Assembly (NCBI GenBank): GCA_017405525.1
Contig: JAFRAH010000038.1
Span: 1-64,000, forward strand
DNA length: 64,000 nucleotides
Origin: Synergistaceae bacterium
Lineage (GTDB): Bacteria > Synergistota > Synergistia > Synergistales > Aminobacteriaceae
Reading direction: 5' to 3'
In this document: one piece after another, positions 7,616 to 15,482 of the stretch
Position numbering within the stretch: position 1 is the stretch's first letter
Layout: the number at the start of each line of letters is the position of its first letter
Notes under the pieces: model-generated
The model's input: the letters and a program-made list of their open reading frames with translations, nothing else
Databases searched by the model: none
Told to the model about the DNA's origin: nothing
Position numbers and translations under genes: made by a program

Positions 7616-8602
7616 ATGGCACTCGCAAATGACGGAAATATTTACGTTCCCTACAACAAGCGTTCAGGCAGTGAGTCGGTCGTATACTTCACGCGCGACC
7701 TATCACCTGAAGGACTCAGGAAGATTTACGCCCGTATCAGCCAGGCAATAACCGGCAAAGTCGCCATCAAGCTCCACACAGGAGAACCCAAAGGCCCGAA
7801 CATAATCCCCCGCGAATGGGTCAGGTCCCTCATCACGAACGATATTCCCGGAGCCCACATAGTCGAGACCAACGCATACTATGAGGCTTCACGACACACT
7901 ACAGAGCTCCACCGAAAGACCATCGAGACGAACGGCTGGACATTCGCACCCGTTGATATTCTCGACGAGGATGGAGCTGTGATGTTCCCGGTCAAAGGCG
8001 GCCACTACTTCACAGAAATGTTGGTGGGAAAGAATTTGCTGAACTATGACTCGCTCTTAGTCCTTACTCACTTCAAGGGACATGTTCAGGGAGGCTTCGG
8101 GGGCTCGAACAAGAACATAGGCATCGGCTGTGCAGACGGCAGGGTCGGCAAGGCAATGATACACACGACACCGGGGCAGCCCGACCAGTGGGACATTAAG
8201 ACTGAGGAGTTCATGGAGCGCATGGCCGAGTCCGCAAAGGCTACCGTTGACCATTTCGCCGGGCATATCGCGTTCGTGAATGTCCTTCGGAATATGTCGG
8301 TATCATGCGACTGTGAGGGGATTTACGCCGCACCTGTAGTTACTCCCAACATCGGCATAATCGCATCACTGGACATACTGGCGGCAGACCAGGCAAGCGT
8401 TGACCTCGTCTATGCACTCCCGGAGAGATACCATCATGATCTTGTCGAGCGCATAGAGTCCCGTCATGGCCTCCGTCAGCTCTCATACATGAAGGCTCTC
8501 GGAATGGGCAACGACAAATACATACTCACTGACATAGACAACGGGGACGCAAGGATTACCCCTGAAGACGCGGTGAAGGGAGTACAGCCTTTCAGGGGCT
8601 AG
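7616..8602 (+). CDS. DUF362 domain-containing protein
   Basis: A longer open frame begins inside tRNA-Arg, but the ATG at 7616 has a proper GGAGGAA ribosome-binding site (7601-7607) and starts a normal DUF362 protein of 328 residues. Family marks are VYFTRDLS near the start, KVAIKLHTGE, HIVETNAYY and VLTHFKGHVQGGFGGSNKNIGIGCA. DUF362 proteins are found alone or fused to 4Fe-4S ferredoxin domains and their reaction is unknown; here no ferredoxin-type cysteine cluster follows. The stop TAG is 3 bases before the start of the first ADP-ribosylglycohydrolase, so the three genes 7.6-10.2 kb form one operon ending at a terminator. Confidence 0.88.
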   Translation: MALANDGNIYVPYNKRSGSESVVYFTRDLSPEGLRKIYARISQAITGKVAIKLHTGEPKGPNIIPREWVRSLITNDIPGAHIVETNAYYEASRHTTELHRKTIETNGWTFAPVDILDEDGAVMFPVKGGHYFTEMLVGKNLLNYDSLLVLTHFKGHVQGGFGGSNKNIGIGCADGRVGKAMIHTTPGQPDQWDIKTEEFMERMAESAKATVDHFAGHIAFVNVLRNMSVSCDCEGIYAAPVVTPNIGIIASLDILAADQASVDLVYALPERYHHDLVERIESRHGLRQLSYMKALGMGNDKYILTDIDNGDARITPEDAVKGVQPFRG

Positions 8603-8605
8603 GTG

Positions 8606-9412
8606 ATGCTCGGTGCAGTTGTAGGCGACATAATAGGGAGTGCCTATGAGTTCGGGGGCATAAAGACTACAGATTTCCCGCTGTTCTCGGATGCCTCCCG
8701 CTTCACTGATGACACTGTGATAGTTCTCTCGGTTGCACGGGCACTTATGGGCTGCATGTCTCACTATGGGGACAGAACCACTGACGAGAGTTTCACGGCC
8801 TTCATGAAGTCGTCAATGCGGAAGATTGGGCGTAAGTTCCCTGATGCAGGCTACGGGAGGGGCTTTAACGGCTGGCTTTTCGCTAAGCACCCAAGACCCT
8901 ACGAGAGCTGGGGGAACTTGGCGGCTGTCAGAGCTACACCTATAGCGTGGGCGTTCGATGACCTGGAGAGTGTCGAGAATTTCGCCAAACTCAGCGCAGA
9001 ACTCACTCATACCCACCCCGAAGCAGTCAGGGGCGCGCAATCTATGGCCGGGGCTGTCTTCCTCGCAAGGACTGGACACACTAAGGGGGATATTCGCTCG
9101 TACATCACCGGGAAATATGGCTATGACCTCTCGCGCAGCATTGACGCGATACGCCCGGAATATGCCTACAGCTCAGCTTGTCCCAGGTCAGTCCCGGAGG
9201 CGTTCACGGCGTTCCTTGAGGGACAGAGTTTCGAGGAAGTCATCAGGCTTGCGGTATCACTTGGCGGTGATTCGGACACACTTGCGGCCATGTCCGGGGC
9301 AATCGCTGAACCGTTCTACGGAATCCCGACATTGATACAGGTTGAGGCGTTCGAGAGACTTCACCGTTCTTTGCAGTACATAGCAGAAAAATGGGAGCAA
9401 TGGAGGAATTAG
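8606..9412 (+). CDS. ADP-ribosylglycohydrolase family protein, copy 1
   Basis: The 268-residue protein has the DraG/ARH layout: MLGAVVGDIIGSAYEF at the N-terminus, metal-binding RFTDDTVIVLSVA near residue 32, and the C-terminal SLGGDSDTLAAMSGAIAE, which supplies the second pair of acidic metal ligands. Members remove ADP-ribose from arginine or other acceptors using two Mg2+ ions. A GTG three bases earlier is also possible, but family members start at this Met. The gene begins directly after the DUF362 stop and is followed, one base after its own stop, by a paralogue. Confidence 0.92.
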   Translation: MLGAVVGDIIGSAYEFGGIKTTDFPLFSDASRFTDDTVIVLSVARALMGCMSHYGDRTTDESFTAFMKSSMRKIGRKFPDAGYGRGFNGWLFAKHPRPYESWGNLAAVRATPIAWAFDDLESVENFAKLSAELTHTHPEAVRGAQSMAGAVFLARTGHTKGDIRSYITGKYGYDLSRSIDAIRPEYAYSSACPRSVPEAFTAFLEGQSFEEVIRLAVSLGGDSDTLAAMSGAIAEPFYGIPTLIQVEAFERLHRSLQYIAEKWEQWRN

Positions 9413-9413
9413 C

Positions 9414-10235
9414 ATGTTAGGAGCAATTGTAGGAGACATAGCAGGGAGCCCTTACGAGTTCGACAGGAGAAGGGACGAGGCTCACAGCAAGAAATTTCCC
9501 CTGATACTTGAGGGAGTGTCAAAATTTACGGATGATACCGTTCTGACTTTGGCGGTAGCTGACGCGCTCATGAACTCAATGACTCACAGGGGGGACGGAA
9601 TAACTGAGGCGGTCTTTGAGGAGAACGTGAAGAAGTCGATGCGGACATTCGCCAAGAAATACCCACATGCAGGCTACGGCGCAAGGTTCTCGTACTGGCT
9701 CCTTAAGGGAAATCCTCAGCCCTATAAGAGTTTCGGGAACGGCTCGGCCATGCGTGTATCACCAGTAGCTTGGGCGTTCGACACACTGGAAGAGGTTGAG
9801 CGTTTCGCTGAGGTCAGCGCGGCAGTCTCACACAACCACCCCGAAGGCATCAAGGGAGCTCAGGCGACGGCATCAGCAATCTTCATGGCCAGGACCGGGA
9901 GCAGCAAGGACGACATCAGGCACTACATCACCGAACGCTATGGGTATGACCTGACACGTACGCTTGACGAGATCCGCCCGAAGTACCGCCACGTTGAGAC
10001 CTGCCAAGAGACAGTCCCGGAAGCTATAACGGCGTTCCTTGAGGGCCGGGACTTTGAGGACGTTCTCAGGTGCGCGGTGTCATTGTGCGGCGACAGCGAT
10101 ACCTTGACGGCTATATCATGTTCGATTGCCGAAGGAATGTACGGAATACCAGACTATATTGATGACTTGTTCCTGCCTTGCCTTGATGAGTTCCTGACTA
10201 AGACGTTATTGCAGTGGGAGTTGTGGCGGGCTTGA
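9414..10235 (+). CDS. ADP-ribosylglycohydrolase family protein, copy 2
   Basis: The 273-residue paralogue of the preceding gene: MLGAIVGDIAGSPYEF, KFTDDTVLTLAVA and SLCGDSDTLTAISCSIAE align one to one with copy 1. The acidic metal ligands are kept, but two glycines of the C-terminal motif are changed (GGDSDT to CGDSDT, SGAIAE to SCSIAE), and a nine-residue insertion (RRRDEAHSK) follows the N-terminal motif. This suggests duplication followed by divergence in acceptor choice. It ends 19 bases before a strong terminator. Function beyond ADP-ribose hydrolysis is not evident; no ADP-ribosyltransferase is encoded nearby. Confidence 0.91.
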   Translation: MLGAIVGDIAGSPYEFDRRRDEAHSKKFPLILEGVSKFTDDTVLTLAVADALMNSMTHRGDGITEAVFEENVKKSMRTFAKKYPHAGYGARFSYWLLKGNPQPYKSFGNGSAMRVSPVAWAFDTLEEVERFAEVSAAVSHNHPEGIKGAQATASAIFMARTGSSKDDIRHYITERYGYDLTRTLDEIRPKYRHVETCQETVPEAITAFLEGRDFEDVLRCAVSLCGDSDTLTAISCSIAEGMYGIPDYIDDLFLPCLDEFLTKTLLQWELWRA

Positions 10236-10254
10236 AGTAACGGGTAAAAGTTTA

Positions 10255-10289
10255 GGGAGGCTGTGAATTTTCCGGGGCCTCCCTTTTTT
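10255..10289 (+). terminator. Rho-independent terminator after ARH operon
   Basis: GGGAGGC (10255-10261) pairs perfectly with GCCTCCC (10277-10283), followed by TTTTTT. The convergent K+ channel-like gene ends just beyond it. Confidence 0.85.
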
Positions 10290-10294
10290 GCTGT

Positions 10295-11380
10295 CTATGA
10301 TTTTTGTGCTATGTAGCTGTCCTTCACTATGCAGACTACTTTCATGGGAAGGGTTATCTTCATGTCCTCTGAAGGGTTTACCTGAGATACCCATTCAGAC
10401 GCTGGAACATGCCCGGCGATTCCCGTCGGAGGAGTCAGGACACCAACAGGAAGCCCTCCCTCACCCTTGAGGTACGTGAACATCTCCCGGATTGTCCGCC
10501 CCCTGTACTCATCAGGGACATCGAACGACGCGAAGCTGTGGCCGTCATCTGCCGTAGAGAGTATGTCGCGAATGAATGCGGAGATTCCCTCGTTTTGTGT
10601 GCACATTGACGCGATGCCCGCAATCAGGCTGTCAGAGTAGAGAATATCATCAACGTGTGCATAGCGTGCGTAGCGTTCATTGTCGGGGTTCTTGAGCTCC
10701 ATCACCGTATAGACATCCGGGGCAGTATCCTCTACAGCGAGTGCCGTGAGTATTGAGTGTGAGTCGTCAGTCCCAAAGTCAGGGTCGCCGAGTATTATCG
10801 CGCTGTGAGCTTTCTGTACCCCGCTGCGTATTAGTGTGTCGCGTTCTGAGGGGTTGCCCTGGACGAAAAATGCATCCCCCTCTAAACCTTCCGGCCTCTC
10901 TTTGGCGATTACTGCCGCCTGGTTTCCCGATGAAGTAAGCTCCTTCAGTATGTAGGGTGCTCTCTCGTTCCATCCGCAAATTATTACATGACCCTCAAAC
11001 TTGCACGTGTTTATTCCCATCATCTCCCCTATTATCTGCCTTATGCGGCTGTTTATGATCCTCTGGACGACCTCAGCGAAGACCACTCCGAACATTGCCA
11101 CGCCGAAAATCGACAGAAGGAACACTATAATCCTCCCTCCGAACGTGTGGGGTGAAGTCGCGAACTCTCCCTGACCTATGAGCGTGAAGAGCACTGTCCA
11201 GAGTGCATCAAGGTATGAGCCCGTGAAGCCTCGTTCCTGCCACCACACAAAGAACGCGCTGAACATCAGCATACCCAAGAGCGCAAGGACTATTGCCGCA
11301 AGCCTGTAGTGTATCTTCTGGGCAAGTGATACGCCTCTTCTGGCATTCTTTACGGTCTTGACGAAACTTTGAGCCGACAT
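10295..11380 (-). CDS. Two-TM potassium channel-like protein with TrkA-N (RCK) domain, atypical filter
   Basis: The 361-residue protein has two hydrophobic helices (about residues 27-46 and 83-106) around a pore helix, then a cytoplasmic Rossmann domain (HVIICGWNERAPYILKEL from about residue 131) with TrkA-N features, including VQGNPSERDTLIRSGV. This is the MthK-type ligand-gated K+ channel plan. The selectivity filter is unusual: residues 66-72 read TLIGQGE, where K+ channels have T-T-V-G-Y-G-D. Glycine spacing is kept, but the second Thr, the Tyr and the Asp are replaced. It could conduct another cation or be a sensor. It follows rpoD by 14 bases on the same strand, so it is probably cotranscribed. 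Confidence 0.82.
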   Translation of the reverse strand: MSAQSFVKTVKNARRGVSLAQKIHYRLAAIVLALLGMLMFSAFFVWWQERGFTGSYLDALWTVLFTLIGQGEFATSPHTFGGRIIVFLLSIFGVAMFGVVFAEVVQRIINSRIRQIIGEMMGINTCKFEGHVIICGWNERAPYILKELTSSGNQAAVIAKERPEGLEGDAFFVQGNPSERDTLIRSGVQKAHSAIILGDPDFGTDDSHSILTALAVEDTAPDVYTVMELKNPDNERYARYAHVDDILYSDSLIAGIASMCTQNEGISAFIRDILSTADDGHSFASFDVPDEYRGRTIREMFTYLKGEGGLPVGVLTPPTGIAGHVPASEWVSQVNPSEDMKITLPMKVVCIVKDSYIAQKS

Positions 11381-11394
11381 TCAAGCCTCCCCTG

Positions 11395-12573
11395 TTAGTC
11401 CAGAAAATCCTTGAGCCTCTTGCTTGGCTGCCTCAGTTTCCGCAGTGCCTTGGCCTCAATCTGCCGTATTCTCTCGCGCGTAACGTTGAACTTCTTCCCG
11501 ACTTCCTCAAGCGTGTATGAATGTCCGTCCTCAAGCCCGAACCTGAAGTGAAGCACCTCACGTTCACGGTCTGAAAGTGTGCTCAGCATTTCCTCGATCT
11601 GCTCATGAAGGAGATGACCAGCGGCGGCCTCATCAGGGCTGGGCAGTTCGTGATCCTCGATGAAGTCCCCAAGCTGTGAGTCTTCCTCCTCACCTATCGG
11701 GGTCTCAAGCGATACAGGAAGCTGTGATATTCGGCGTATCTCCTCAACCCTTGACGGCTCAATGCCCATTCTTGCGGCTATCTCCTCATCAGACGGCTCA
11801 CGGCCAAGTTCCTGGACGAGAAGGCGAGAGACCCTCACCATCTTGTTGATGGTCTCGACCATGTGGACGGGGACGCGGATAGTTCTTGCCTGGTCTGCTA
11901 TGGCTCTCGTTATTGCCTGACGTATCCACCATGTGGCATATGTGCTGAACTTGAAGCCCCGGCGGTAATCGAATTTCTCGACGGCACGGATAAGCCCAAG
12001 ATTGCCCTCTTGAATCAAGTCAAGGAAGAGCATACCTCTCCCTATGTATTTTTTGGCGATGCTCACGACAAGCCGGAGGTTAGCATCAATCAGCCTCTTT
12101 TTGGCCTCAACGTCTCCTTCTTCCATTTTCTGGGCAAGTTCAACTTCTTCGGCAGCTGTGAGGAGCGATACCTTTCCGATTTCCCGGAGGTACATTCTCA
12201 CCGGGTCAGTTAGTGGGATGTCGTCGAGTTTCCCGATTTCGCTGTCAACTGTCGGGATAAATTCCTCTCGTGTGTCTGCCTGCTGGGGCATCTTCCCGAT
12301 TGCGGCCTTGTCGACAACGTCAATGCCCATTTCCTGAAGGTTGGTGAATATCCTGTCCAGTGTGTCAGCGTCCCATGTCTCTACGGGTATGTGTCTCTCT
12401 ATGTCGTCATTCGTAACGTAGCCCCTTCCGCTGCCTTCGTCTATGAGGTCAGATACAGCATCAGGGTTTTTTGTGCCAGCATTGCCGCCCTGAGTTCCGT
12501 TTTCCGCGCCGAAAACGTCATCAGACTGTGAAGCCTTTATCTCTTTCTCTTTCTTCTTCTTTGTTATGGCCAA
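11395..12573 (-). CDS. rpoD: Primary RNA polymerase sigma factor
   Basis: The 392-residue protein is a group 1 sigma-70: region 1.2 ([15 protein letters not shown]), region 2 with the core-binding and -10 melting block ([19 protein letters not shown]), region 3 ([12 protein letters not shown]) and region 4.2 with the -35-reading helix ([18 protein letters not shown]). The N-terminus is a short lysine-rich stretch followed by a region 1.1-like segment ([21 protein letters not shown]), and the large non-conserved insert of proteobacterial RpoD is absent, as in Gram-positive-like SigA. It lies in a minus-strand run after cheV and an unknown gene; dnaG is not adjacent. Confidence 0.96.
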   Translation of the reverse strand: MAITKKKKEKEIKASQSDDVFGAENGTQGGNAGTKNPDAVSDLIDEGSGRGYVTNDDIERHIPVETWDADTLDRIFTNLQEMGIDVVDKAAIGKMPQQADTREEFIPTVDSEIGKLDDIPLTDPVRMYLREIGKVSLLTAAEEVELAQKMEEGDVEAKKRLIDANLRLVVSIAKKYIGRGMLFLDLIQEGNLGLIRAVEKFDYRRGFKFSTYATWWIRQAITRAIADQARTIRVPVHMVETINKMVRVSRLLVQELGREPSDEEIAARMGIEPSRVEEIRRISQLPVSLETPIGEEEDSQLGDFIEDHELPSPDEAAAGHLLHEQIEEMLSTLSDREREVLHFRFGLEDGHSYTLEEVGKKFNVTRERIRQIEAKALRKLRQPSKRLKDFLD

Positions 12574-12586
12574 ATTAACGCCCTCC

Positions 12587-13270
12587 TTAGTTTATGCTCA
12601 CTGCCGTACCCATGAACGGCGGGAATTCCTCGCGGGGAGATCCGCCTGTTATCTCCCTCGTGCCATCAAACTCGAACTCTGACATTATGCGGCTAGTCTC
12701 AATGTCGTAAGTGCTCCCTTCCTCCCAGTCGATAAAGAAACGGTTATACCCGAATTTTTCGGCGTAATACGACTGCCCCGGAGTGCCAAGAAGATTTTTA
12801 GTGCCGTTCATAACGCCGTCAAGAACCTTCAGGTATTCCGTGCAGTCATAGAACGGATCATCATCAGCGATTGCTATAACCCTCGCAGTGCCCTCAAATA
12901 TCCCGTTGTTCCAGATTGAGCAGGCAGTTATCCCGGCATTGAGTCCGCTTTGGGGGCCAATTGCACCCAGTGAGAGGATTACGGCCTTCTCCAGCGGCTC
13001 AGAGTATCCCAAAACCAAGAGAAACCCTAAGTTCAGGACGTTGGCGGAATTTACGGTGAAGAAATTTTCACGGGGAAGGCTTCCGATGCATCCTGTTGAT
13101 GTTGAGGCCATAAAGAAAAATTCGCCGTCCAAGTCAATGCATGAACTGGCTATATTCCTGAGTGTCCTGCTGTGAAACCTGTTCACTGAAACCGGGTGAT
13201 AGTCCTTGCCGAAGGGGAACCATGAGGATATTTCAACATAGAGCTCAGAGTTCCAGAAAGGAAGTATCAC
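12587..13270 (-). CDS. Protein of unknown function between cheV and rpoD
   Basis: I do not recognise this 227-residue protein. It is acidic, rich in aromatic residues and glycine, has no clear signal peptide or membrane helix, and reads as a globular cytoplasmic protein (for example [34 protein letters not shown]). The start at 13270 is 3 bases after the cheV stop and the stop is 13 bases before the rpoD start, so translation is probably coupled to both neighbours. That placement, between a chemotaxis coupling protein and the main sigma factor, is the only hint about its role. Confidence 0.75.
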   Translation of the reverse strand: MILPFWNSELYVEISSWFPFGKDYHPVSVNRFHSRTLRNIASSCIDLDGEFFFMASTSTGCIGSLPRENFFTVNSANVLNLGFLLVLGYSEPLEKAVILSLGAIGPQSGLNAGITACSIWNNGIFEGTARVIAIADDDPFYDCTEYLKVLDGVMNGTKNLLGTPGQSYYAEKFGYNRFFIDWEEGSTYDIETSRIMSEFEFDGTREITGGSPREEFPPFMGTAVSIN

Positions 13271-13273
13271 TGC

Positions 13274-14209
13274 CTAGCTTGCCGCCTCTGTAGTTTCGCG
13301 CTCCTGTTTCTCACGGATTACCTTGACGACGCACTCAACGAGCTGGGTTATTTCTGGTTTCGTTACCTGGTAGTTTGCTCCGACGCTGGCAGCCTTGTTC
13401 TTTATGTCGTTGGCCATTATCGACGAGAATACTATTATCGGTATTCCTTTGGTGTCGGGGTTCTCCTTTATGCGCCGTGTGAGGGTCAGTCCGTCAAGTC
13501 TGGGCATCTCAACGTCAGTAATGAGGAGGTCGCAGTGTTCGCTTGCTCCGACGATGGCATCATAGGCGACCTTGCCGTCCGGGCAAATGTGGAGGTCAGT
13601 GAATCCGCTGGCCATGAGTGCATCTTCAACCTGCTTGCGGATTAATGGGCTGTCCTCTGCAACAATGATGTGATAGTCGCCGGGGTGTCCTACGCCTTCC
13701 ATCATTGCGACGGCTTTTCCGGGGTCTCCTGAATGCTGGATGACAAGCTGCGGGCTTATGGTCTGGACGATTGCCTCATAGTCGAGAAGGAGAACGTTCC
13801 TGCTGTCGCGCTTGATGACGTAGAGAATCCAATCGCCGAGATATTTTCCCGTCATGCTTGCGTCGAGGTCTTCGGACTTTATGCGGTATATCCTCTCCAC
13901 TGCGTCAACGACAAAGCCAAGTTTCACCTCGTTGAACTCAGCGATGATGACCTTGCTCTGCTCCATAGGGGTAACTGGAGGGATGCCGAGGAATATTCTG
14001 AGGTCAACCATAGGGAGGACTTCACCGCGCACTGAAGTAATGCCTATGAGTGCTACGGGAGCATCAGGGATTGAACGGACACCCGGCCAGCGTAAGATTT
14101 CGCGTGTTTTGTCAACGTTGATTGCGAAAGACTGATCGCCGAGAACAAAGACGACTAACTGCCATTCATTAGTTCCGGCTTCAGTAGTAACTTTTTTGAC
14201 TTCCTGCAT
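13274..14209 (-). CDS. cheV: Chemotaxis protein CheV (CheW domain plus receiver)
   Basis: The 311-residue protein has an N-terminal CheW domain (residues about 17-155, from EWQLVVFVLGDQSFAINV) and a C-terminal receiver domain with the phosphorylated Asp in LLITDVEMPRLDG and the conserved Lys in YQVTKPE. CheV couples chemoreceptors to the CheA kinase and is tuned by phosphorylation. No cheA, cheY or receptor genes lie in the window, so it belongs to a pathway encoded elsewhere. It heads the minus-strand run cheV, unknown gene, rpoD, K+ channel-like gene. Confidence 0.95.
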   Translation of the reverse strand: MQEVKKVTTEAGTNEWQLVVFVLGDQSFAINVDKTREILRWPGVRSIPDAPVALIGITSVRGEVLPMVDLRIFLGIPPVTPMEQSKVIIAEFNEVKLGFVVDAVERIYRIKSEDLDASMTGKYLGDWILYVIKRDSRNVLLLDYEAIVQTISPQLVIQHSGDPGKAVAMMEGVGHPGDYHIIVAEDSPLIRKQVEDALMASGFTDLHICPDGKVAYDAIVGASEHCDLLITDVEMPRLDGLTLTRRIKENPDTKGIPIIVFSSIMANDIKNKAASVGANYQVTKPEITQLVECVVKVIREKQERETTEAAS

Positions 14210-14289
14210 TTTTTGATTAAGGCCTCCGCTTTATGGGTAAAATAACAAAGCTGACATGTGCTTATATATTATCACATTTAATGCGGGAT

Positions 14290-15381
14290 TTACTGTTCAA
14301 GCCTTTCTTCAAGATATGCCAGATATTTTTTGAGCATGGCCTGTTCTTGTCCCTGCATGAACTCCTCCATGAATGCCCAGTCAGGCAGCCCCTCAGAGTT
14401 CACCGGGAGAAAGAGCTTGCTCACCTTCAAGCGCGGGATTGTCGCACCCCTCCCGTAACTGAACACTGAAAGCGTCTTCCGTAACATTAGCAGGAGGAAC
14501 TTGGCGTTGTGTTCGTTGAGCTCACTGCACCTGAGGATGTTCACGTTGTTGCCTGTGTAGAACTCCCCAGGCTGGTAGAACACCGTCTGAGTGTCTATGC
14601 CGATGGTGATGCAGTTCCCGGCGTTGAGGGTCAAGCCTTCCTGCTCAGGGATAACGTCATTCACTCCGTTGTTGAGGCCGCTCCTCGTTACGTAGGGATG
14701 TTCACCCTCGCCCGGAATGACGCTGACCTTGTCGATGCTGCCTGTTGACGGGGTGATGCTGAAGATGTCGCCAAGGTTGAAGCCCTCCCACTTCCTGCCG
14801 TTGAGGTCGGGAGCCTCGCAGCTGAGCTCCTGAAGACGGGCTCTTGCGTGGTCGATGTACTCGCGGATTAGTGCCTGCTCTTTCTCGCGCATGAAGTCCT
14901 CCATGAATGACCACTCAGGATTGCCGGTGTCGTCAACAGGAAGCATAATCTCCTGCCGCCTCATTCTCTCATCGTTGAACTTGTAGCCGTATGAGTACTT
15001 CACCTTCTGCTTGCGTATCACGGTCTTAACGAAAAGGTATATGTACTTGTTCCCTTCACGTCCCTTCAGGTGAAAGCGTTTAACATCGTCCGAGAACAGG
15101 CAGGTATAGGGATGATAGAAGCACTCCGTTACGCTCCCGTTATAGTTCACTCCCAGAACGTTGCTATCTTCTGAGGCGTTCGTGTCGGCGATGAAGGCAG
15201 TTACCCCGTTGTTGTGGTCTGACGCTCCGATGAACGGGGTATCTCCGGGGGTCATGTCCTCCTTGCGAAGACGTTTACCCGGCAAAATCTCGAACAACTC
15301 CCCAATTATGAACTTTCCCCAGCGTATGCCCTCAAGACTAAGCAATATACTTCCTCCCTCACTGACTAAAAATTTACCCAT
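14290..15381 (-). CDS. Orphan restriction-modification S subunit (BcgI-like, two target-recognition domains)
   Basis: The 363-residue protein consists of two similar halves. Each begins with a W-G-K-F/W-E-G-F plus I-L/I-F motif (residues 21-36 and about 192-207) and ends with a conserved linker helix block (LPVDDTGNPEWSFMEDFM and LPVNSEGLPDWAFMEEFM), the pattern of BcgI/type I specificity subunits with two target-recognition domains. Such proteins only read DNA; methylation and cleavage need M and R partners. None is found next to it, as cheV lies on one side and rnj on the other. It may serve a methylase-nuclease encoded elsewhere or be a relic. The frame is intact. Confidence 0.82.
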   Translation of the reverse strand: MGKFLVSEGGSILLSLEGIRWGKFIIGELFEILPGKRLRKEDMTPGDTPFIGASDHNNGVTAFIADTNASEDSNVLGVNYNGSVTECFYHPYTCLFSDDVKRFHLKGREGNKYIYLFVKTVIRKQKVKYSYGYKFNDERMRRQEIMLPVDDTGNPEWSFMEDFMREKEQALIREYIDHARARLQELSCEAPDLNGRKWEGFNLGDIFSITPSTGSIDKVSVIPGEGEHPYVTRSGLNNGVNDVIPEQEGLTLNAGNCITIGIDTQTVFYQPGEFYTGNNVNILRCSELNEHNAKFLLLMLRKTLSVFSYGRGATIPRLKVSKLFLPVNSEGLPDWAFMEEFMQGQEQAMLKKYLAYLEERLEQ

Positions 15382-15482
15382 CGAACTTATAATATAATAT
15401 TAGTGCATTAAGTCATCCCAGAATTTAATCCCTTCAAAGGGTCAATATACACAAAATTTTTCACACATAAGGAGGTCATTCA

